DNA of 64,000 nucleotides from the NCBI GenBank assembly GCA_028015205.1, contig CM051512.1, forward strand, positions 3,346,755 through 3,410,754. The letters run 5' to 3'. This document shows, piece by piece, positions 22,429 to 34,215 of this stretch. This DNA comes from Mytilisepta virgata. Taxonomy: Eukaryota > Mollusca > Bivalvia > Mytilida > Mytilidae. A program made the position numbers and the translations under genes. The notes below the pieces were generated by a model that saw only the letters and a list, made by a program, of their open reading frames with translations, made no database searches and was not told the origin of the DNA. Numbering within the stretch: position 1 is the stretch's first letter; the number at the start of each line of letters is the position of its first letter.

Positions 22429-24160
22429 TAAAGGATTTTTAGAAAGCCTTGATCTTTTATCCAAGCCAATGTTCAATGTAAACTCTGTATATTGCTTAGG
22501 TAAATACTTGTCATTTTGTGCTTAATATTTTACCGCATTCCATTATTGTTCACATTGATTGTTTCTCATACTGAATAAAATTCTTTGAATTTCATGTGCT
22601 TAATATAGCATTATATATGTTGCTATTATACCTGAAACAATGAACAAGAAATAACTTAGCTTTATATATTTTTTATTCATAGACTCTAGATAATCGATGT
22701 TTACGATGAGATTTTGTGACATTGATACCTACAAGTCGAATCTGCGTATAATTGAACATGATAATGGTGCTGTTCTTAAGATATGGAACGCCACAATTGT
22801 CTTATAGTGTAAATATTGAATGTGTTTTGTAACTTTGTCTTTACGTCTTCTTTGTTATGTTAACGTAGCAATTTGTGTTGTCAAACAGCTATATGTTAAG
22901 TCATTGCCTCTCTTTGTTATGTGCCATACGCATTACGTTGTGTAGTTATCACCTGTACTTTCTGTGGACACCTATAAACGTTAAGGTCTAAAATCTTTAA
23001 GTTCTGTCAATTTATTCTTACATTAAGACAACTTATACTTGTGTCCTGTTTGAAATTGGATTGTTATGTCGAGTGTCCCAAACACCTTTCCCCTTCAGAT
23101 AACGATAACATTTTCAGAGAACACCTTGTTTATCCAAAAAAAAATTCCTAAGCCCACTGCCATCCCCACCTCGATTAATACACAGTCTATTCTCACTGTC
23201 GGGTAACCGTTTATCTAGATCAGGTCCGGACTGGTCCGTCGAATGAGTCGGACGGGCGTCCGTCGAGAGTAAAACAATATAATTTGTGTTATAAAGCTGA
23301 AAATTCTTATCGATATAATTATTTAGATTTTGAAAAAAAGAGAAGTGTCAAACAAAATCATCAAAATCATTATTATTCTTGAAGATATTAACAACAAAAG
23401 CATGTTTATATTCCATGTAATGCCTTCAGAAAATGAAAAGGCGCATACAAACATCAATGTAAATATGTTCCACGACATGATAGAATTGATTTTTTTTAGA
23501 TAAAATACCAAATTGGTGCCTGTAGATTGATGAATATTACAAATTAAAACAAGTTTAGAATTTTCTTGAGGCGTAAGCAAAACAGGACTTTAAAAGGCTA
23601 TCAAATATGCATTTGATCTTTTAGTTGGTCCGTCAATGGGTAGTACAAGGCTTACTGAGGCCGTCAATGAATGGTTAGCCGGGTGAAATTAAAACTAGAC
23701 TAACCGAAAGACTGATGTTTTCTCACTTTCAATGTTGACATTTGCATTAGTTCTGATATATCACTGGGGAAATGACAGACGCTGAAAATGCCGATTAGAC
23801 TTTTATCCTAAATCTATTTTTAATCTAGTCTGCCAGGAAAAAATGTTTAAGTAAACATGTTTTTTACCATAAGTCATCATAAAAATGTGCATTAATACAA
23901 TGATACGGCCTAACGACAGAAAAAAAATGTAATTTATAAAATCGCTGTTTCTTTGCTGCAACTTTATAATGTACATGTTTTGATTTTGTGTCGGGATCTT
24001 TGCGTTGCGAAATGCGACAGCATCTAAAAAGTTGCAAAACAACATCAAAATAAAACAAATAAAATTTTGACAGCACTGATGAAGAATCTCAGTGATCCGA
24101 AAATTTTGCTAAGTTTGAATTATTTTTATAATTCCTTTTATAGACAGTGATTTGCTTTTT
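22429..24160. other. Intergenic, no recognised feature
   Basis: AT-rich sequence with a small CpG-containing patch at 23215-23260. No supported gene or repeat. Confidence 0.4.
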
Positions 24161-24164
24161 GTCA

Positions 24165-24576
24165 GGTGAATTTTCCTATTAATCTGTATAAAAATAATTT
24201 TTTGTCGGCTTGGAATTTTGATTTATAATAATTTTATTTGTATTAAACAAAGGAGATTGGACACAAGTTTTTCCAACTTATGAAGTCCTCTCCCAAGTAA
24301 TATGAGTAACAATTAGTAAAATCATATAACAACATATAAAGAATAGAGCATACATATATACAAACAATCTTAACATATTGACAAATTGAACAGCTATTTA
24401 ACATTTAACATGTTATTATTACAAGTTAGTAATAACGATTTGAAAGACAAGAAGGAATAGGATGGGTAGATGATGACTTATATCAAGGAGGGGTGTTTAC
24501 CCGAACTAAAAAGTATACTCATACAAGCAATGGTGAATTTTCCCATTAATCTGTATAAAAATAATTTTTTGTCGGC
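24165..24576 (+). repeat. Pair of 45-bp direct repeats
   Basis: The copies 24165-24209 and 24532-24576 differ at one base (CCT versus CCC). Both read VNFPINLYKNNFLSA in one frame, so the difference is silent. The second is inside a longer open stretch. Confidence 0.8.
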
Positions 24577-24688
24577 CTTGAACATCAAACGAACCCTGAT
24601 GATTCCGGAAATAATACAAAGAGCATCCAAGAAGAATAACAATGCTACTTATTTTATTAGAGCTGCCAATTTTGTCAGTTATCTATGA
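24500..24688 (+). CDS. Weak exon-like open stretch
   Basis: This frame ends at TGA at 24686-24688 and reads GCLPELKSILIQAMVNFPIN, then LSALNIKRTLMIPEIIQ and KKNNNATYFIRAANFV. Its composition is more protein-like than its surroundings, and part of it is repeated 367 bases upstream, where a CTTTTTGTCAG acceptor-like site precedes it. No family is recognised and no clear start or donor is seen. It may be a relic of an exon duplication. Confidence 0.25.
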   Translation, partial: PELKSILIQAMVNFPINLYKNNFLSALNIKRTLMIPEIIQRASKKNNNATYFIRAANFVSYL

Positions 24689-25325
24689 GATTTATATCCA
24701 ATTCAGAATTCCACCAACCGTTGTGAGTGTTAGCAATTACCTCGCATGATAAAGTCGATTCATTATTTTGCCTAAAAATTTAATTATTTTTATCATCCCG
24801 AGTAAAACAAGCACAATCTGTTTTTCCTGCAACTTACATAATATGAGGTTATGAAAATATGTACCTGCTATTAGTCAGTTTTTTTCCCCTATTTTTTTTC
24901 CTTTCATTATTTTGTATTTAAGATATGTGCTATGAGAGAATCCATGTTTTACCGATAACTGTCCTGCAGTCATTACAATAGTAATCTATGGATTCAAACC
25001 GCTCTCTCTCTCTCTGATAGCAGAAGTTTTATTAAATGAAAATGAAATAGACTTGTAGCAACTCTAAGGCAAATCCTAAGGGCTAAAAATAATTCCAAAA
25101 GCAATGAGACAAATTCACCTGAAGCCAACAAAAGATGTTCCTTTCTTTAGGATAAGGAGATTTAGAACATAGCAATATAATTTAATATTGGATGCAACGC
25201 GTCATTTAATTGGTCAAATCTTTTTCGTCTATCATATCATAGACTAAATTTTCTACTCTACCTAGACGTCATTAAAGGGAATCCTGACGTTTTACACGTA
25301 AAAAAAAAACGGTGGAATTGAATTG

Positions 25326-25480
25326 TAAGGATTGATAGTAATTTTGATTTCAGTCTATTCGAAATAACCTAAATGCACATGGTGCACACTTTCAAATAAT
25401 CCGCTACGTTGGTTATTTAGTGTGCACCACGTGATTGAGGTTATTTCTTCATAGACTTAAAAAAAATACAGTCAATCCAT
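25326..25480. mobile_element. Palindromic MITE, family P, copy 1
   Basis: The outer arms are AAGGATTGA and TCAATCC. The inner arms are CAGTCTATTCGAAATAACCT and AGGTTATTTCTTCATAGACT. The centre contains GCACATGGTGCACAC and its partial complement. A second copy lies at 29926-30055. Confidence 0.75.
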
Positions 25481-25710
25481 AAATATATCTTTATGTGTGT
25501 TTTATATTGTCTTTGTAGTCTGTGTTGTTGGTATGGCATTGGTGGCCTTTTTTGTTATCAATTTTATTGTTAATTCTTCTGGAATAGGAATACGAAACAT
25601 AAGGTTATCAAAGAGGAATACTACTGGAGTCATTGTCAAGTTGACCAGAATTCTGATGTCTTGTTTTGATTCCCTTTTTGATTTATACATGCTGTTATAT
25701 GTAGACAATA

Positions 25711-26222
25711 AATACCAAAGGGATATTCGAAGGAGGGGAAAATTGAAACAACTGACAAACTCCGGAGAACAACGAAGACAAGACCAAAACAATATATGAA
25801 CTACAATTAAAAACTAAAAACATCGAACCCACCAAACCCGGTAGACTCAGGTGGTCAGGAAGAGTAAACAGTCTCTGCTTCAAGCAGGACACTCGCCATG
25901 CTGCCCATGTCAAATTCGGTACGAGAAAGGGACAACATCAATGGAATAGGTCCATTTTCATTTGTGAAACGTTTTTTTCATACCTGTCAATCAAGTCATG
26001 ATGACGTCCATAAAACGTTAATAAGGATAACTCCAACTTAGTACCAACATACCCCTGTCTGGGCAATTTTTCTGTCAGGAGCCAGGGAGTCAATGTATAT
26101 GTCACAAACACTGGAAAAACGTATGAGTTGTGAAATATATACTCCATACGCCGTCGCGTCTGGAATGTTGCAGCTCAAAAATGGGAACTTGACGATTGGG
26201 AAGTCAAACTCAGCCCGTATTG
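25711..26222 (-). mobile_element. PLE copy, thumb-coding end plus type B tail, ending at a poly(G) run
   Basis: The minus strand encodes FDFPIVKFPFLSCNIPDATAY (26150-26212), then after decay LLTEKLPRQGYVGTKLELS and FYGRHHDLIDRYEKNVSQMK, followed by the type B tail. The coding homology begins immediately next to the G-run at 26226. Frame breaks near 26100 make it inactive. Confidence 0.75.
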
Positions 26223-26225
26223 GGG

Positions 26226-26254
26226 AAGGAAGGGGGGGGGGGGGGGGGGGGGGC
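26226..26254 (+). repeat. Poly(G) run
   Basis: A long G homopolymer at the 5' edge of the truncated PLE copy. Confidence 0.95.
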
Positions 26255-26492
26255 TATTTTCGTGATGCGTGACTGGGTATTTTTATGCGTCTTTAACAAG
26301 CGAATAACACATCCAAGGTCAAACTTCCTCCGATTCAACGAATATTCGTTCTATTTCTACGAATGATTTTCCACTATTCCGTAAATTTACAATCCTTCGT
26401 CTTATGTAGGGAGTCAGTCTATTTAATTTCACATGTTCAGATCATTCGCATACAATTGATGAAATGAAGCGATATCATCGCAAAAGTAGTGG

Positions 26493-26665
26493 TTGACCAG
26501 GACTGCTCTAATTCTTGACCAGAGCTGTTCTAAAAAGCAGTCGTGGACCAGGACTGCTCTAATTCTTGACCAGAGCCGTTCCAAAAAGTAGTTGTTGACC
26601 AGGCTGGCTCTAACTCTTGACCAGAGCTGTTCTACTTCCTGACCAGAATTGTCCTCGACCAGAGC
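26493..26665 (+). repeat. 51-bp minisatellite, 3 units with sub-repeats
   Basis: GACCAGGCT/GACCAGGACT starts occur at 26495, 26546 and 26597. Each unit also contains CTTGACCAGAGC. Because 51 is a multiple of three, the minus strand reads through as repeats of LWSRIRAVLV. This is probably not a gene. Confidence 0.85.
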
Positions 26666-26784
26666 TATTATCTTCAAGTTAACTTAGAGCTCTGCAGGTT
26701 AATTTGGAAGAGAGGTTATGACTGGCCGCAACTGTAATAATATGCTGTTGTGGCCAATGATGCGAGCACAGGAATACCTGGATT

Positions 26785-26995
26785 TTTTTTTCGGCCGCTA
26801 TTGCAGGCTAAATTTTCATTTTCATTTAAACCAAACAAATTCCTTGATTGACGTAGGTCCTGCATTTTTTCTTCACAGCTAAAGTGATCCTGTAATTTTA
26901 TTTTGCCAAAATCATGGTCTTGCCTTTTTATTTCAAATTTGATCCTAGCACCCTCCCCTGTCCCCCTCTCCCTATAAAAATCAAATGGTTACTCC
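26785..26995 (-). mobile_element. Foldback element, copy 2 (relative of 10268-10535)
   Basis: The minus strand matches the 10.3-kb copy from CCATTTGATTTTTATAGGG through GAAATAAAAAGGCA to the CGGCCG-containing end. One terminal arm is missing. Confidence 0.65.
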
Positions 26996-27483
26996 CTTAG
27001 TTGACGTGTCGTTCGGAATTTCTTGACATTTCTTGTCGTCTGTTTTTTTTATTAGAATAATACAAAGAGGAACGGTAAACTAGATAACTTCGTGATTCCT
27101 CAAATACAATGAATAATCTATAAAGATAATTCTATTAATGTTGTGTAAGGTTACTTTATGACACAAGACAAAACATGTATACTGTCAAATATGAATAGAA
27201 CCTGATATGGATTATAGTGATTAATGTCTAACGACTTCATGAAATACTAAAATCTCAACTATTATTGTTTTTCATTGTTTATCTTAGAAAATCGTGATCT
27301 AGGACTAATCTATCAAAAGACAAAGGATAAAATTTTATTTACTTGTATTTTTGTCCGCTATTAAATCTATTCTGAAGTTTATTTTCGGTGTAGTTTTATT
27401 CAAATGACAGAAGTAATGGTAGAGCGTTCTGATATAAATTCAATGCCTCCTTTCAGGATATTTTGTAATCCATGTCTTACAAA

Positions 27484-27540
27484 TGATGAGTCGTAAATAT
27501 ACGAAAATTTCACTCCTTGGGCATCACAATTGGTATCATA
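27484..27540 (+). repeat. Dispersed repeat family R, short end fragment
   Basis: It holds GATGAGTCGTAAAT and ACAATTGGTATCAT, the diagnostic end of the family, with a degraded middle. Confidence 0.5.
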
Positions 27541-27799
27541 GAATTTATCATTACCACTGAGTCAATACCTCTGCATGTGCATGTGCATGTGCAGTCAAAG
27601 TCCCCAAGGGTATCACCAGCTCAACTGCTAGGTTTACGATACTAGCCCGATATTGATACATGTATTTAAAATTTACTGTTACAATTGTTTTTTGTTTTAT
27701 TTTTTTAAACTCAAGAGTATCTTTCTTGTACATACTGTGTACTTAGATGTTTTTTGGTTTTACCCTTTTGGTCATATTTTGCATTTTTATCCCCGAACG

Positions 27800-28165
27800 T
27801 TCTAAGAAAGTTTGGCTATATTGTTACCGCCATTGTCTGTCTGTCCGTAGTGTCCGTCTGTCTCTTCGTCCTGCCGTCACACTTTCCGTGTGACGTAAAC
27901 TCCTCGTTCATTTTTAGCTTCCAACATTTTGTTCTATACAGTATTGTCATACACTTGTTGTAGAAGTACAATAAGATATTAGAATTTTGATTTTAAAATT
28001 TTTGGACCCACATGGGACGAATCTTGAAACTTGTGAATTTAAAGCTTGTGACCTAAACTCCCCATTTTCCATTTGTGCATTTTATTGCTATTTACAGCAT
28101 TATCATACACTGTATGTACATGTAGATGCGCAATAAGGTTTTAGAAATTTGAATGTCGAAAACTT
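27800..28165 (+). repeat. Diverged repeat with internal duplication
   Basis: Two similar segments (27938-27995 and 28090-28155) share a TACAG-ATT-TCATACACT block and AATAAG-T-TTAGAA. A related piece lies at 50400-50530. The type is not recognised. Confidence 0.45.
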
Positions 28166-28684
28166 GCTCGAAATTCAAACTTATATGATTAGAGGAATAC
28201 ATCATATGGGGAGGGAGTCGATAACTAGCGTTTTCGACTACCAGCGTTTTCGACTACCACTATCTAGCTCTATGAATTTTCTCTTCAAGGTTTTCGATTA
28301 TTGATTTGGTTTTCAACAGTTTTCAGCAATTTTTCAGCCTTGAACACAACTGACAGAAACGGCAAATTTGCAAGTTTTATAAATTTCTGAAAAGGTCTGT
28401 TTGACGTCAGAGAACTGTCGGCTAATATCTGGGTACCAGATTTACAGTTCACAAACGTTTTTAGTTACTTATTTCATTTCCTTGCCCTTTTCCCGAATTC
28501 CCCAACATTTTGTTCAATTTTCCCAATGCCTCTAAAAATCACTCTTTTTCCAATTTCTTTAAAGAGTGTCACCCCTCACAATGAAGACACTGAATCTCCC
28601 GCACATTATCTACTAACCTGGCCAAAAATTTGGACGTTCAAAAATCATCAGAACTAAAGAAAACGATCGTAAACAAGGTACTAT

Positions 28685-28890
28685 TAATTGATACCAGTTT
28701 TGATGCACAAGATGTGCACATTTCGTCGATTTAGACTCATCAGTTGTGCTCATGGCCTAAAATGTTGAAAACCAAAGCAACAATCTAAAACGTTGAAGAG
28801 CAAATTCAAAATGTAAAGCCAAAAGCATCTAAGGACAGAGAGCTATGCAAAAGGGAGATACTCCTTAGTTTTCACAAATTTTACAATTTT
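28685..28890 (-). repeat. Dispersed repeat family R
   Basis: This is one of the fuller copies. On the plus strand it runs from TTTTGATGCACAAGATGTGC and CGTCGATTTAGACTCATCAG to GGGAGATACTCCTTAGTTTT. The flanking segment 28905-28960 (CGGGCTAGTATTGAAATACT) also recurs, inverted, at 27610-27665, so the true unit may be longer. Confidence 0.65.
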
Positions 28891-29102
28891 GTAACGATAA
28901 ATGTTCAGTATCAATTTCGGGCTAGTATTGAAATACTAGCAACTTAGCTGGGGATGCGCTCGGGAACTTGGAGTCCACCAGCAGCAGCAGCATCGACTTA
29001 GTGATAAAAATAATATTCAAGAGTGAGGTATTTGATGTACATTGACCCTGTTTGTGTCTGTAATCTTTATAGTATATAATCTAACTGGAGGTATACAGAA
29101 GA

Positions 29103-29875
29103 TTTAAGGGAATTAACTCTTTAAAAATCAGCTGAACGTTTTAATCACATATTATTAGTAAATAGAAATTAAGCTTCTCAGTGATCAAAATTATTATTAT
29201 ATGACAAATATTTATCTTGATTTTGATTGGCCCAGGATACCATGAAAAGTATAATGCAAAGGATATGTTAACTTCAAAGTAGTTAAAAATAAAGTGATAT
29301 AAAGGTTTTGACTTTTGAGTAGCTAAAAATAGAAAAAAATTATCACTTTCCAGTCGTTAAAAATAGAATTCAACATTAGGAAACAAGCATTAATTTGATT
29401 GGTTGAATTTAAAATATCAGCCAATCAAAATCGTTTTTTCACTGTTAACTTGTTATTGTTGAAATAAATTGTTACTGTTATTCTTTTTTTTATTAGAAAC
29501 TTGCAGAGTAAAAGTAAAAACAGTCATATAATAAAATATAAAAAACAGTCATATAATAAAACATTCATCGACTTTGGTATAGGTTAATACCAGGTTTTAT
29601 CAACCCTCAAAAATAATATCCCAATCGCCGTTGGCTCGGTGGATATAATTTTTTCAGGGTTGATAAAACCAGGTATTAACCTATATCAAAGTCAATAAAT
29701 GTATAGTGTTTATCAAACTGCATTATATCAAATGAAATTATTCCCGTAAATTGTGTGTTTCAAATTTCTTGAAATTTCTATACTTTTGTCAACAGGTCAA
29801 CGTAAATATTTCGTCGAATTTTTATGAAAATTAAATGAGCCAAATCTATTTTAGTCAAAGTGTTGGGTACCCCCT
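29103..29875 (+). repeat. Repeat family X, interrupted copy
   Basis: The segments 29103-29205 and 29706-29875 are contiguous in the copy at 44762-45033. Here they are separated by about 500 bp that includes palindrome 5. Shared landmarks are TTTAAAAATCAG, GTGTTTATCAAACTG, TTGTCAACAGGT and GAGCCAAATCTATTT. Confidence 0.65.
29562..29701. repeat. Palindrome 5
   Basis: The arms GGTTAATACCAGGTTTTATC and GATAAAACCAGGTATTAACC, with outer CATTCATCGACTTTG complement, enclose a centre with CGCCGTTGGCTCGGTGG. Confidence 0.85.
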
Positions 29876-29925
29876 TAACAAACTAGGTTCTTTTTTAAAC
29901 AGTATAGATTTGTTTGATACCTTGT

Positions 29926-30055
29926 TTTCAGTCTATTAGAAATAACCTCTATGCACATGGTGCATACTTTCAAAAAAACCCGCTACTTTACACTTTAGTG
30001 TGTACCACGTGATTGAGGTTTTTTCTTCATAGACTGAAAAAAGTTACAGTCAATC
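29926..30055. mobile_element. Palindromic MITE, family P, copy 2
   Basis: It has the same arms and centre as 25326-25480 (TTTTCAGTCTATTAGAAATA to AGACTGAAAA, then ACAGTCAATCC on the right). The left outer arm is lost. Confidence 0.7.
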
Positions 30056-30322
30056 CTTAAACAATTTGGTTAATAATTTATATAATTGATCATAAACAAA
30101 ATTATCCTCAGCAGACAAAAACCAAACAAATTTAGAGGTATTATCAAGAAGTTTGAGATTATTAAATTTATTTTCGAACTGTTCTAAAATTTCTTTTCTT
30201 ACTATATTAGATTTTGGACATCCTAACAGGAAGTGAGGTTCATCGTCTACCTCTATATTACATAATTTGCATATTCTCTGTGATGCCTGTATATTCCACG
30301 TTCTATTCCTAGTTGATGTGAA
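30056..30322 (-). pseudogene. Non-LTR retrotransposon (LINE) ORF2 C-terminal fragment
   Basis: The minus strand reads TSTRNRTWNIQASQRICKLC, then NIEVDDEPHFLLGCPKSN and IVRKEILEQFENKFNN. The C-x2-C-x8-H-x4-C spacing with an (E/D)DE-HFL-CP core is the C-terminal zinc-knuckle-like motif of many invertebrate LINE ORF2 proteins. About 85 codons stay open; a TAG precedes the fragment. Reverse transcriptase and endonuclease regions are absent. Severe 5' truncation is usual for LINE copies. Confidence 0.65.
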
Positions 30323-30728
30323 CTAATCCTAAAGTGTATGTACTTTATGTACATATGTTAGACATAATAGATTCTGTAATTATGATAAATAAGATATTTT
30401 AATGATATACTGATTTCAAATTAGATATGAAGCTTTAATTTACGAAGATGAAAAACTGATGACTAATTTATTTTTTCAACCTTTGATTTTTTTGTACTGA
30501 TCACGATATGCAATAAAAATGTTAAATCAATATAATTAAATTTGATTTGAATACTGCATTTTGATTGGCTGAACAGCATAGAGCAACATTGGTTATACTG
30601 TATAACCTTGTATGGTCTTGTGAAGTCACCAACGCATTAATCTGCCACTTGTAAATTTAAATAGTCCTATGTCATTATTGTTGCTTGAATCGAGGAATCA
30701 TTGTACTTCTGTTCGGAAATTAAATTAT

Positions 30729-30892
30729 AAGGAATGTTTTCAATTTTTAAACAGGTTATACTTCAATAACTTGGTGTGGGTAGGTTTACGTCATTTATAA
30801 ACCGCTTCGCAGTTTATTATGTGTAAACTGACCTAAACCAGGTTACATCGTATAACCTGTTCAAAAATTGAAAATATTCCTTAAATAAAATA
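30729..30892. repeat. Palindrome 6
   Basis: The arms AAGGAATGTTTTCAATTTTT and AAAAATTGAAAATATTCCTT, plus ACAGGTTATA/TATAACCTGT, enclose AAACCGCTTCGCAGTTTA. Confidence 0.8.
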
Positions 30893-30954
30893 TTAGAAAA
30901 GATTATTGAAGCAATGAGGTAATGGGACGGTTATACGATACCAAAATACAAAGG

Positions 30955-31345
30955 CAAGGCAAGGAATTCGTGAGAAAACAAACACAGCAAACCCATGCAA
31001 CAAAGACAACCAAAGGAGTAAAAAACACATAGTTATAAACTAAACAGAATCAGAACAAGACAGCACAAGAAGTAAATACTTCAAATCAAGACATCACAAG
31101 AACTAAATACTTCAAAACAAGACAACACAAGAACTAAATATATCAGAACAAGAGAGCACAAGAACTAAATAGGTCAGAGCAAGACAGTACAAGAACTAAA
31201 TACATCAGAACAATTAAACAGCACAAGAACTAAATACATCAGAATAAGACAACACAATAACTAAATACTCAGAGCAATCTCACAACAACCGGGGAATGAA
31301 ATCAGGTTCTTAGGAATTTTATGCATTTTCTGCTCCGTTAACCAT
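30955..31345 (-). mobile_element. PLE tail, type C, with expanded internal repeat
   Basis: The ends match type C tails (AACTAAACAGAATCAGAACA at one side, a degraded ATCAGGTTCTTAGGAATTTT and CTGCTCCGTTAACC at the other). The element has swollen through seven tandem units, annotated separately. Confidence 0.55.
31052..31272 (+). repeat. 31-34-bp tandem repeat, 7 units
   Basis: The unit is built on AGACAGCACAAGAACTAAAT followed by A-TCAGAACA. The same motif is present once in the ordinary type C tails, so the array arose by local expansion within a transposon. Confidence 0.85.
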
Positions 31346-31889
31346 GTTAACTGCACCAGTAAATAAATATATCAAAATGTATTCGGAATAAAAAAAAATC
31401 AGTTTTGATTCGCACTTATTTTTCTTATATTTTTGTGTTTTATTTTGGTTTTCCTGTTACTTTTTTTTATTTTAATCTCAACTTTCTCTTGCTCCGTACA
31501 TTTGTACTAATCTTAAGAACTGTTATGAAAATGGAATTTATCAAGTACGTTTAACTTTATAATTATCCTTAATGGTTTTATTTTTTATACATATATTATG
31601 TGGGTTGTAATTGTCTTGTAAAGGATTTCTCATGGTTAAAACCGTGTTGAATACAGACTCTAATTCTCAATGCTTAGTTAAAAAAAAACTTTTTCCTCAT
31701 TAAAATAAGATCATACGGTTTATTATACTATTACGATGTCATAAAGATTTGCTAAAGATTACGAACAATTAAATGAAAACAAAGAACGTTAACTTTATTT
31801 CCAATTTACAAATGTAACTTATGAAATGCCATTTTTATGGATATTGATTCCGTTAAAGAGCATGGATTTTATACAACAGTTAGATTAAG

Positions 31890-32262
31890 TAAAGTAAAGA
31901 AATACCAAAGGGATATTCCAAGGAGGGAAAAATCGAGACAACTGGGAAACTCCGGAGAACAACGAAGACAATACCAAAACAATACATGCACTACAATTAA
32001 AAACTAAAAACATATGAACAACGTGGACCCCACCAAAAAACCATGCTGTCCATGTCAAATCCTGTATGAGGAAGGGATAACATCAATGGAACAGGTCAAT
32101 TTTCATTTGGGAAACGGTTTTTTCATACCACGTCATGATGACGTCCATAAAACTTTAATAAGGATTACTCTAACTTAAAAACAACCTACCCCTGTCTGGG
32201 CACCTTTTCTGTCAGGAGCCGGGCTCTGTCCAGGAAATCAATGTATATGTCATTGTTTGACA
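31890..32262 (-). mobile_element. PLE tail, type B, with thumb remnant
   Basis: It starts at AAGTAAAGAAATACCAAAGG and contains CCATGCTGTCCATGTCAAAT. It reaches the degraded coding end (LLTEKVPRQG on the minus strand near 32190-32220). An internal deletion removed the ACTCAGGTGCTCC part. Confidence 0.7.
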
Positions 32263-32725
32263 TATAATTATCAAAATATTTCTTGCGCTTTCCTGTCAGG
32301 AAAAGACTTTTGTGGTATACCAATTCTAATGCACAAAATATTAATAAAATTCGCTGTATTTTAGAGCTGCGGTCTCTTGTCTAAACTGCATAAGTTTGTT
32401 TGATTTTTTGTGCTTAATATTCGGAACTATTTACTTTGGATTGAGACTTCATAAGTTGGTAAACCTTGAATGTCCTTTTTGTAATCTTTTGACAAATATT
32501 ATTGTTGTAAACTAAACTATTAATTAATTCCAGTGATGTTTAGATGATCGAGAGCAATACGTGTAAACGCTATCTTCTTGCTATAATTGTATTCGCAGTG
32601 TTTATGTTTTGCGCTTCTGTGTTGCATGTGTATTGTTGATTCGATCACTTTATAAATCACCAAGTTTGTGGATTTCTTTTCAATGATTGTTGTATTTTGT
32701 GCAAGATAAATATATTATGTGCATG

Positions 32726-33107
32726 AGTAAAGTCAAGAAATACCAAAGGGATATTCGAAGGTGAGAAAAATCGTAACAACTGACAAACTCCGGAGAACAA
32801 CGAAGACAAGACCAAAACAATACATGCGCTACAATTAAAAACTAAAAACATATGAACAACATGGACCCCACCAAAAAACCGGGGGTAGACTCAGGTGCTC
32901 CGGAAAAGTAAGCAGTCTCTTCTTCCTGCAGGACACCCGCCATGCTGTCCATGTCAAACCCGATATGCGGAAGGGATAATATCAATGGAACAGGTCCATT
33001 TTCATTTGGGAAACGGTTTTTTCATACCTCTCAACCAAGTAATGATGACGCCCATAAAACTTTAATAAGGATGACTTCTGCTTAGGAGCAACGTACCCCT
33101 ATCGTAT
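32726..33107 (-). mobile_element. PLE tail, type B
   Basis: It runs from AGTAAAGTCAAGAAATACC through GACTCAGGTGCTCCGG and TTCCTGCAGGACACCCGCC to a decayed thumb remnant around 33040-33090. It parallels the copy 830 bases to the left in the same orientation. Confidence 0.75.
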
Positions 33108-33830
33108 GACGTATGATTTGGTCTTTGCATGTCTGACCTGTAATTCAATAGACTTCACAATGTACTGACTTTTTACACATCTCTACAGTGTATAAAAATG
33201 ATGGCGGTTGTTAAGGAGAAAGACGACGAACGAAATTAAATATTGGTTTGTGAGAACTCTTATAGAATAGGTCGGGTCCAAATCACAGATCAAATAATAG
33301 AACGCTTTATCTTAATGCGAATTTGAAATGCAAAGCAGCTGTACCACGAAATATTTGACATGTACCGTTGAAATGATTGACAGCCGGAAATGGAGATCTA
33401 GACCGGAAAGAAATTTCAGAGTTGGGCGACGGGAAGGCCTGTAAATCCGCACTGGTTATTTTCAGTTTCCCCGAAAAATTCCCCAAAACAGAACTTCAAA
33501 ATTGGTGACGACAAACAACACTGTGAGTTGATCATTTAGTTATAAAAACATATTCATGGATTTTACTAGAAAGAAGAAGAAGCGACACACAAATTCGAGT
33601 CTCTTTATTTAGTAATATGGTATTTAAAGTAAAATATTAAGAACAATATACAATATCTATACTTGAACTTCGGCCAACATGAACTTACACTGATTCAACT
33701 CTGTCCTGGCTTGTGACAGACAAATGCAGATTCTAACTCGGTAAGTCATGTTTTATATGAGTACTAAACCTTCCCCTCAAAACCATGGAACAATGGTTAT
33801 ATAAAAGCAGACAGACGACTGTATATTTGA
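33108..33830. other. Intergenic, no recognised feature
   Basis: No supported gene. A small GC-richer stretch at 33370-33450 has no open frame of note. Confidence 0.4.
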
Positions 33831-33837
33831 TACTGAA

Positions 33838-34215
33838 TATCAGCAAAAGAGATACCGAAAAGACAAAACAGTAGGAAAAGTCCGTAAATTCGAAATCGAA
33901 AGAAAAGACAGTCACAACGCCACAAGGATACACGTAGAGCTATAAGAATAACAAATAATAAAATAAACAAGAATACACCGAGACAGCTAAAACTAAAGCT
34001 CTAGTAATGTGAACTTTCATTAAAAACCTGAAGTGACATCAGGTGCTCCTGAAGGGTAAGCATGTTCTGCTCCGTTAGCGGCACCCGTCACATTGCCATT
34101 GAGTAAAGGCAGTGAAGCGTCATGTCCGGTGTGGTGTCTATAACAGATATTCAGTCTCATACGTGAGACAGAAACTTCGTACCGGCCAATCAATTCTTGA
34201 TGACGACCGTAAAAC
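33838..34215 (-). mobile_element. PLE tail, type C, with thumb remnant
   Basis: The minus strand reads FYGRHQELIGRYEVSVSRMR near 34140-34215, then the tail with a TCAGGTGCTCCTGAAGGG segment. Homology ends just upstream of the FYGRH codons in a T-rich stretch. Confidence 0.7.

Noticed and set aside
25497..25799. Hydrophobic frame starting VFVVCVVGMALVAFFV after an acceptor-like TTTGTAG, open on both strands
   Set aside because: The 3' part is PLE tail. The 5' part has one membrane-like stretch but no homologue or donor that I can defend.
26429..26677. Repeat protein LWSRIRAVLV on the minus strand
   Set aside because: It is a product of a 51-bp minisatellite with no other gene features.
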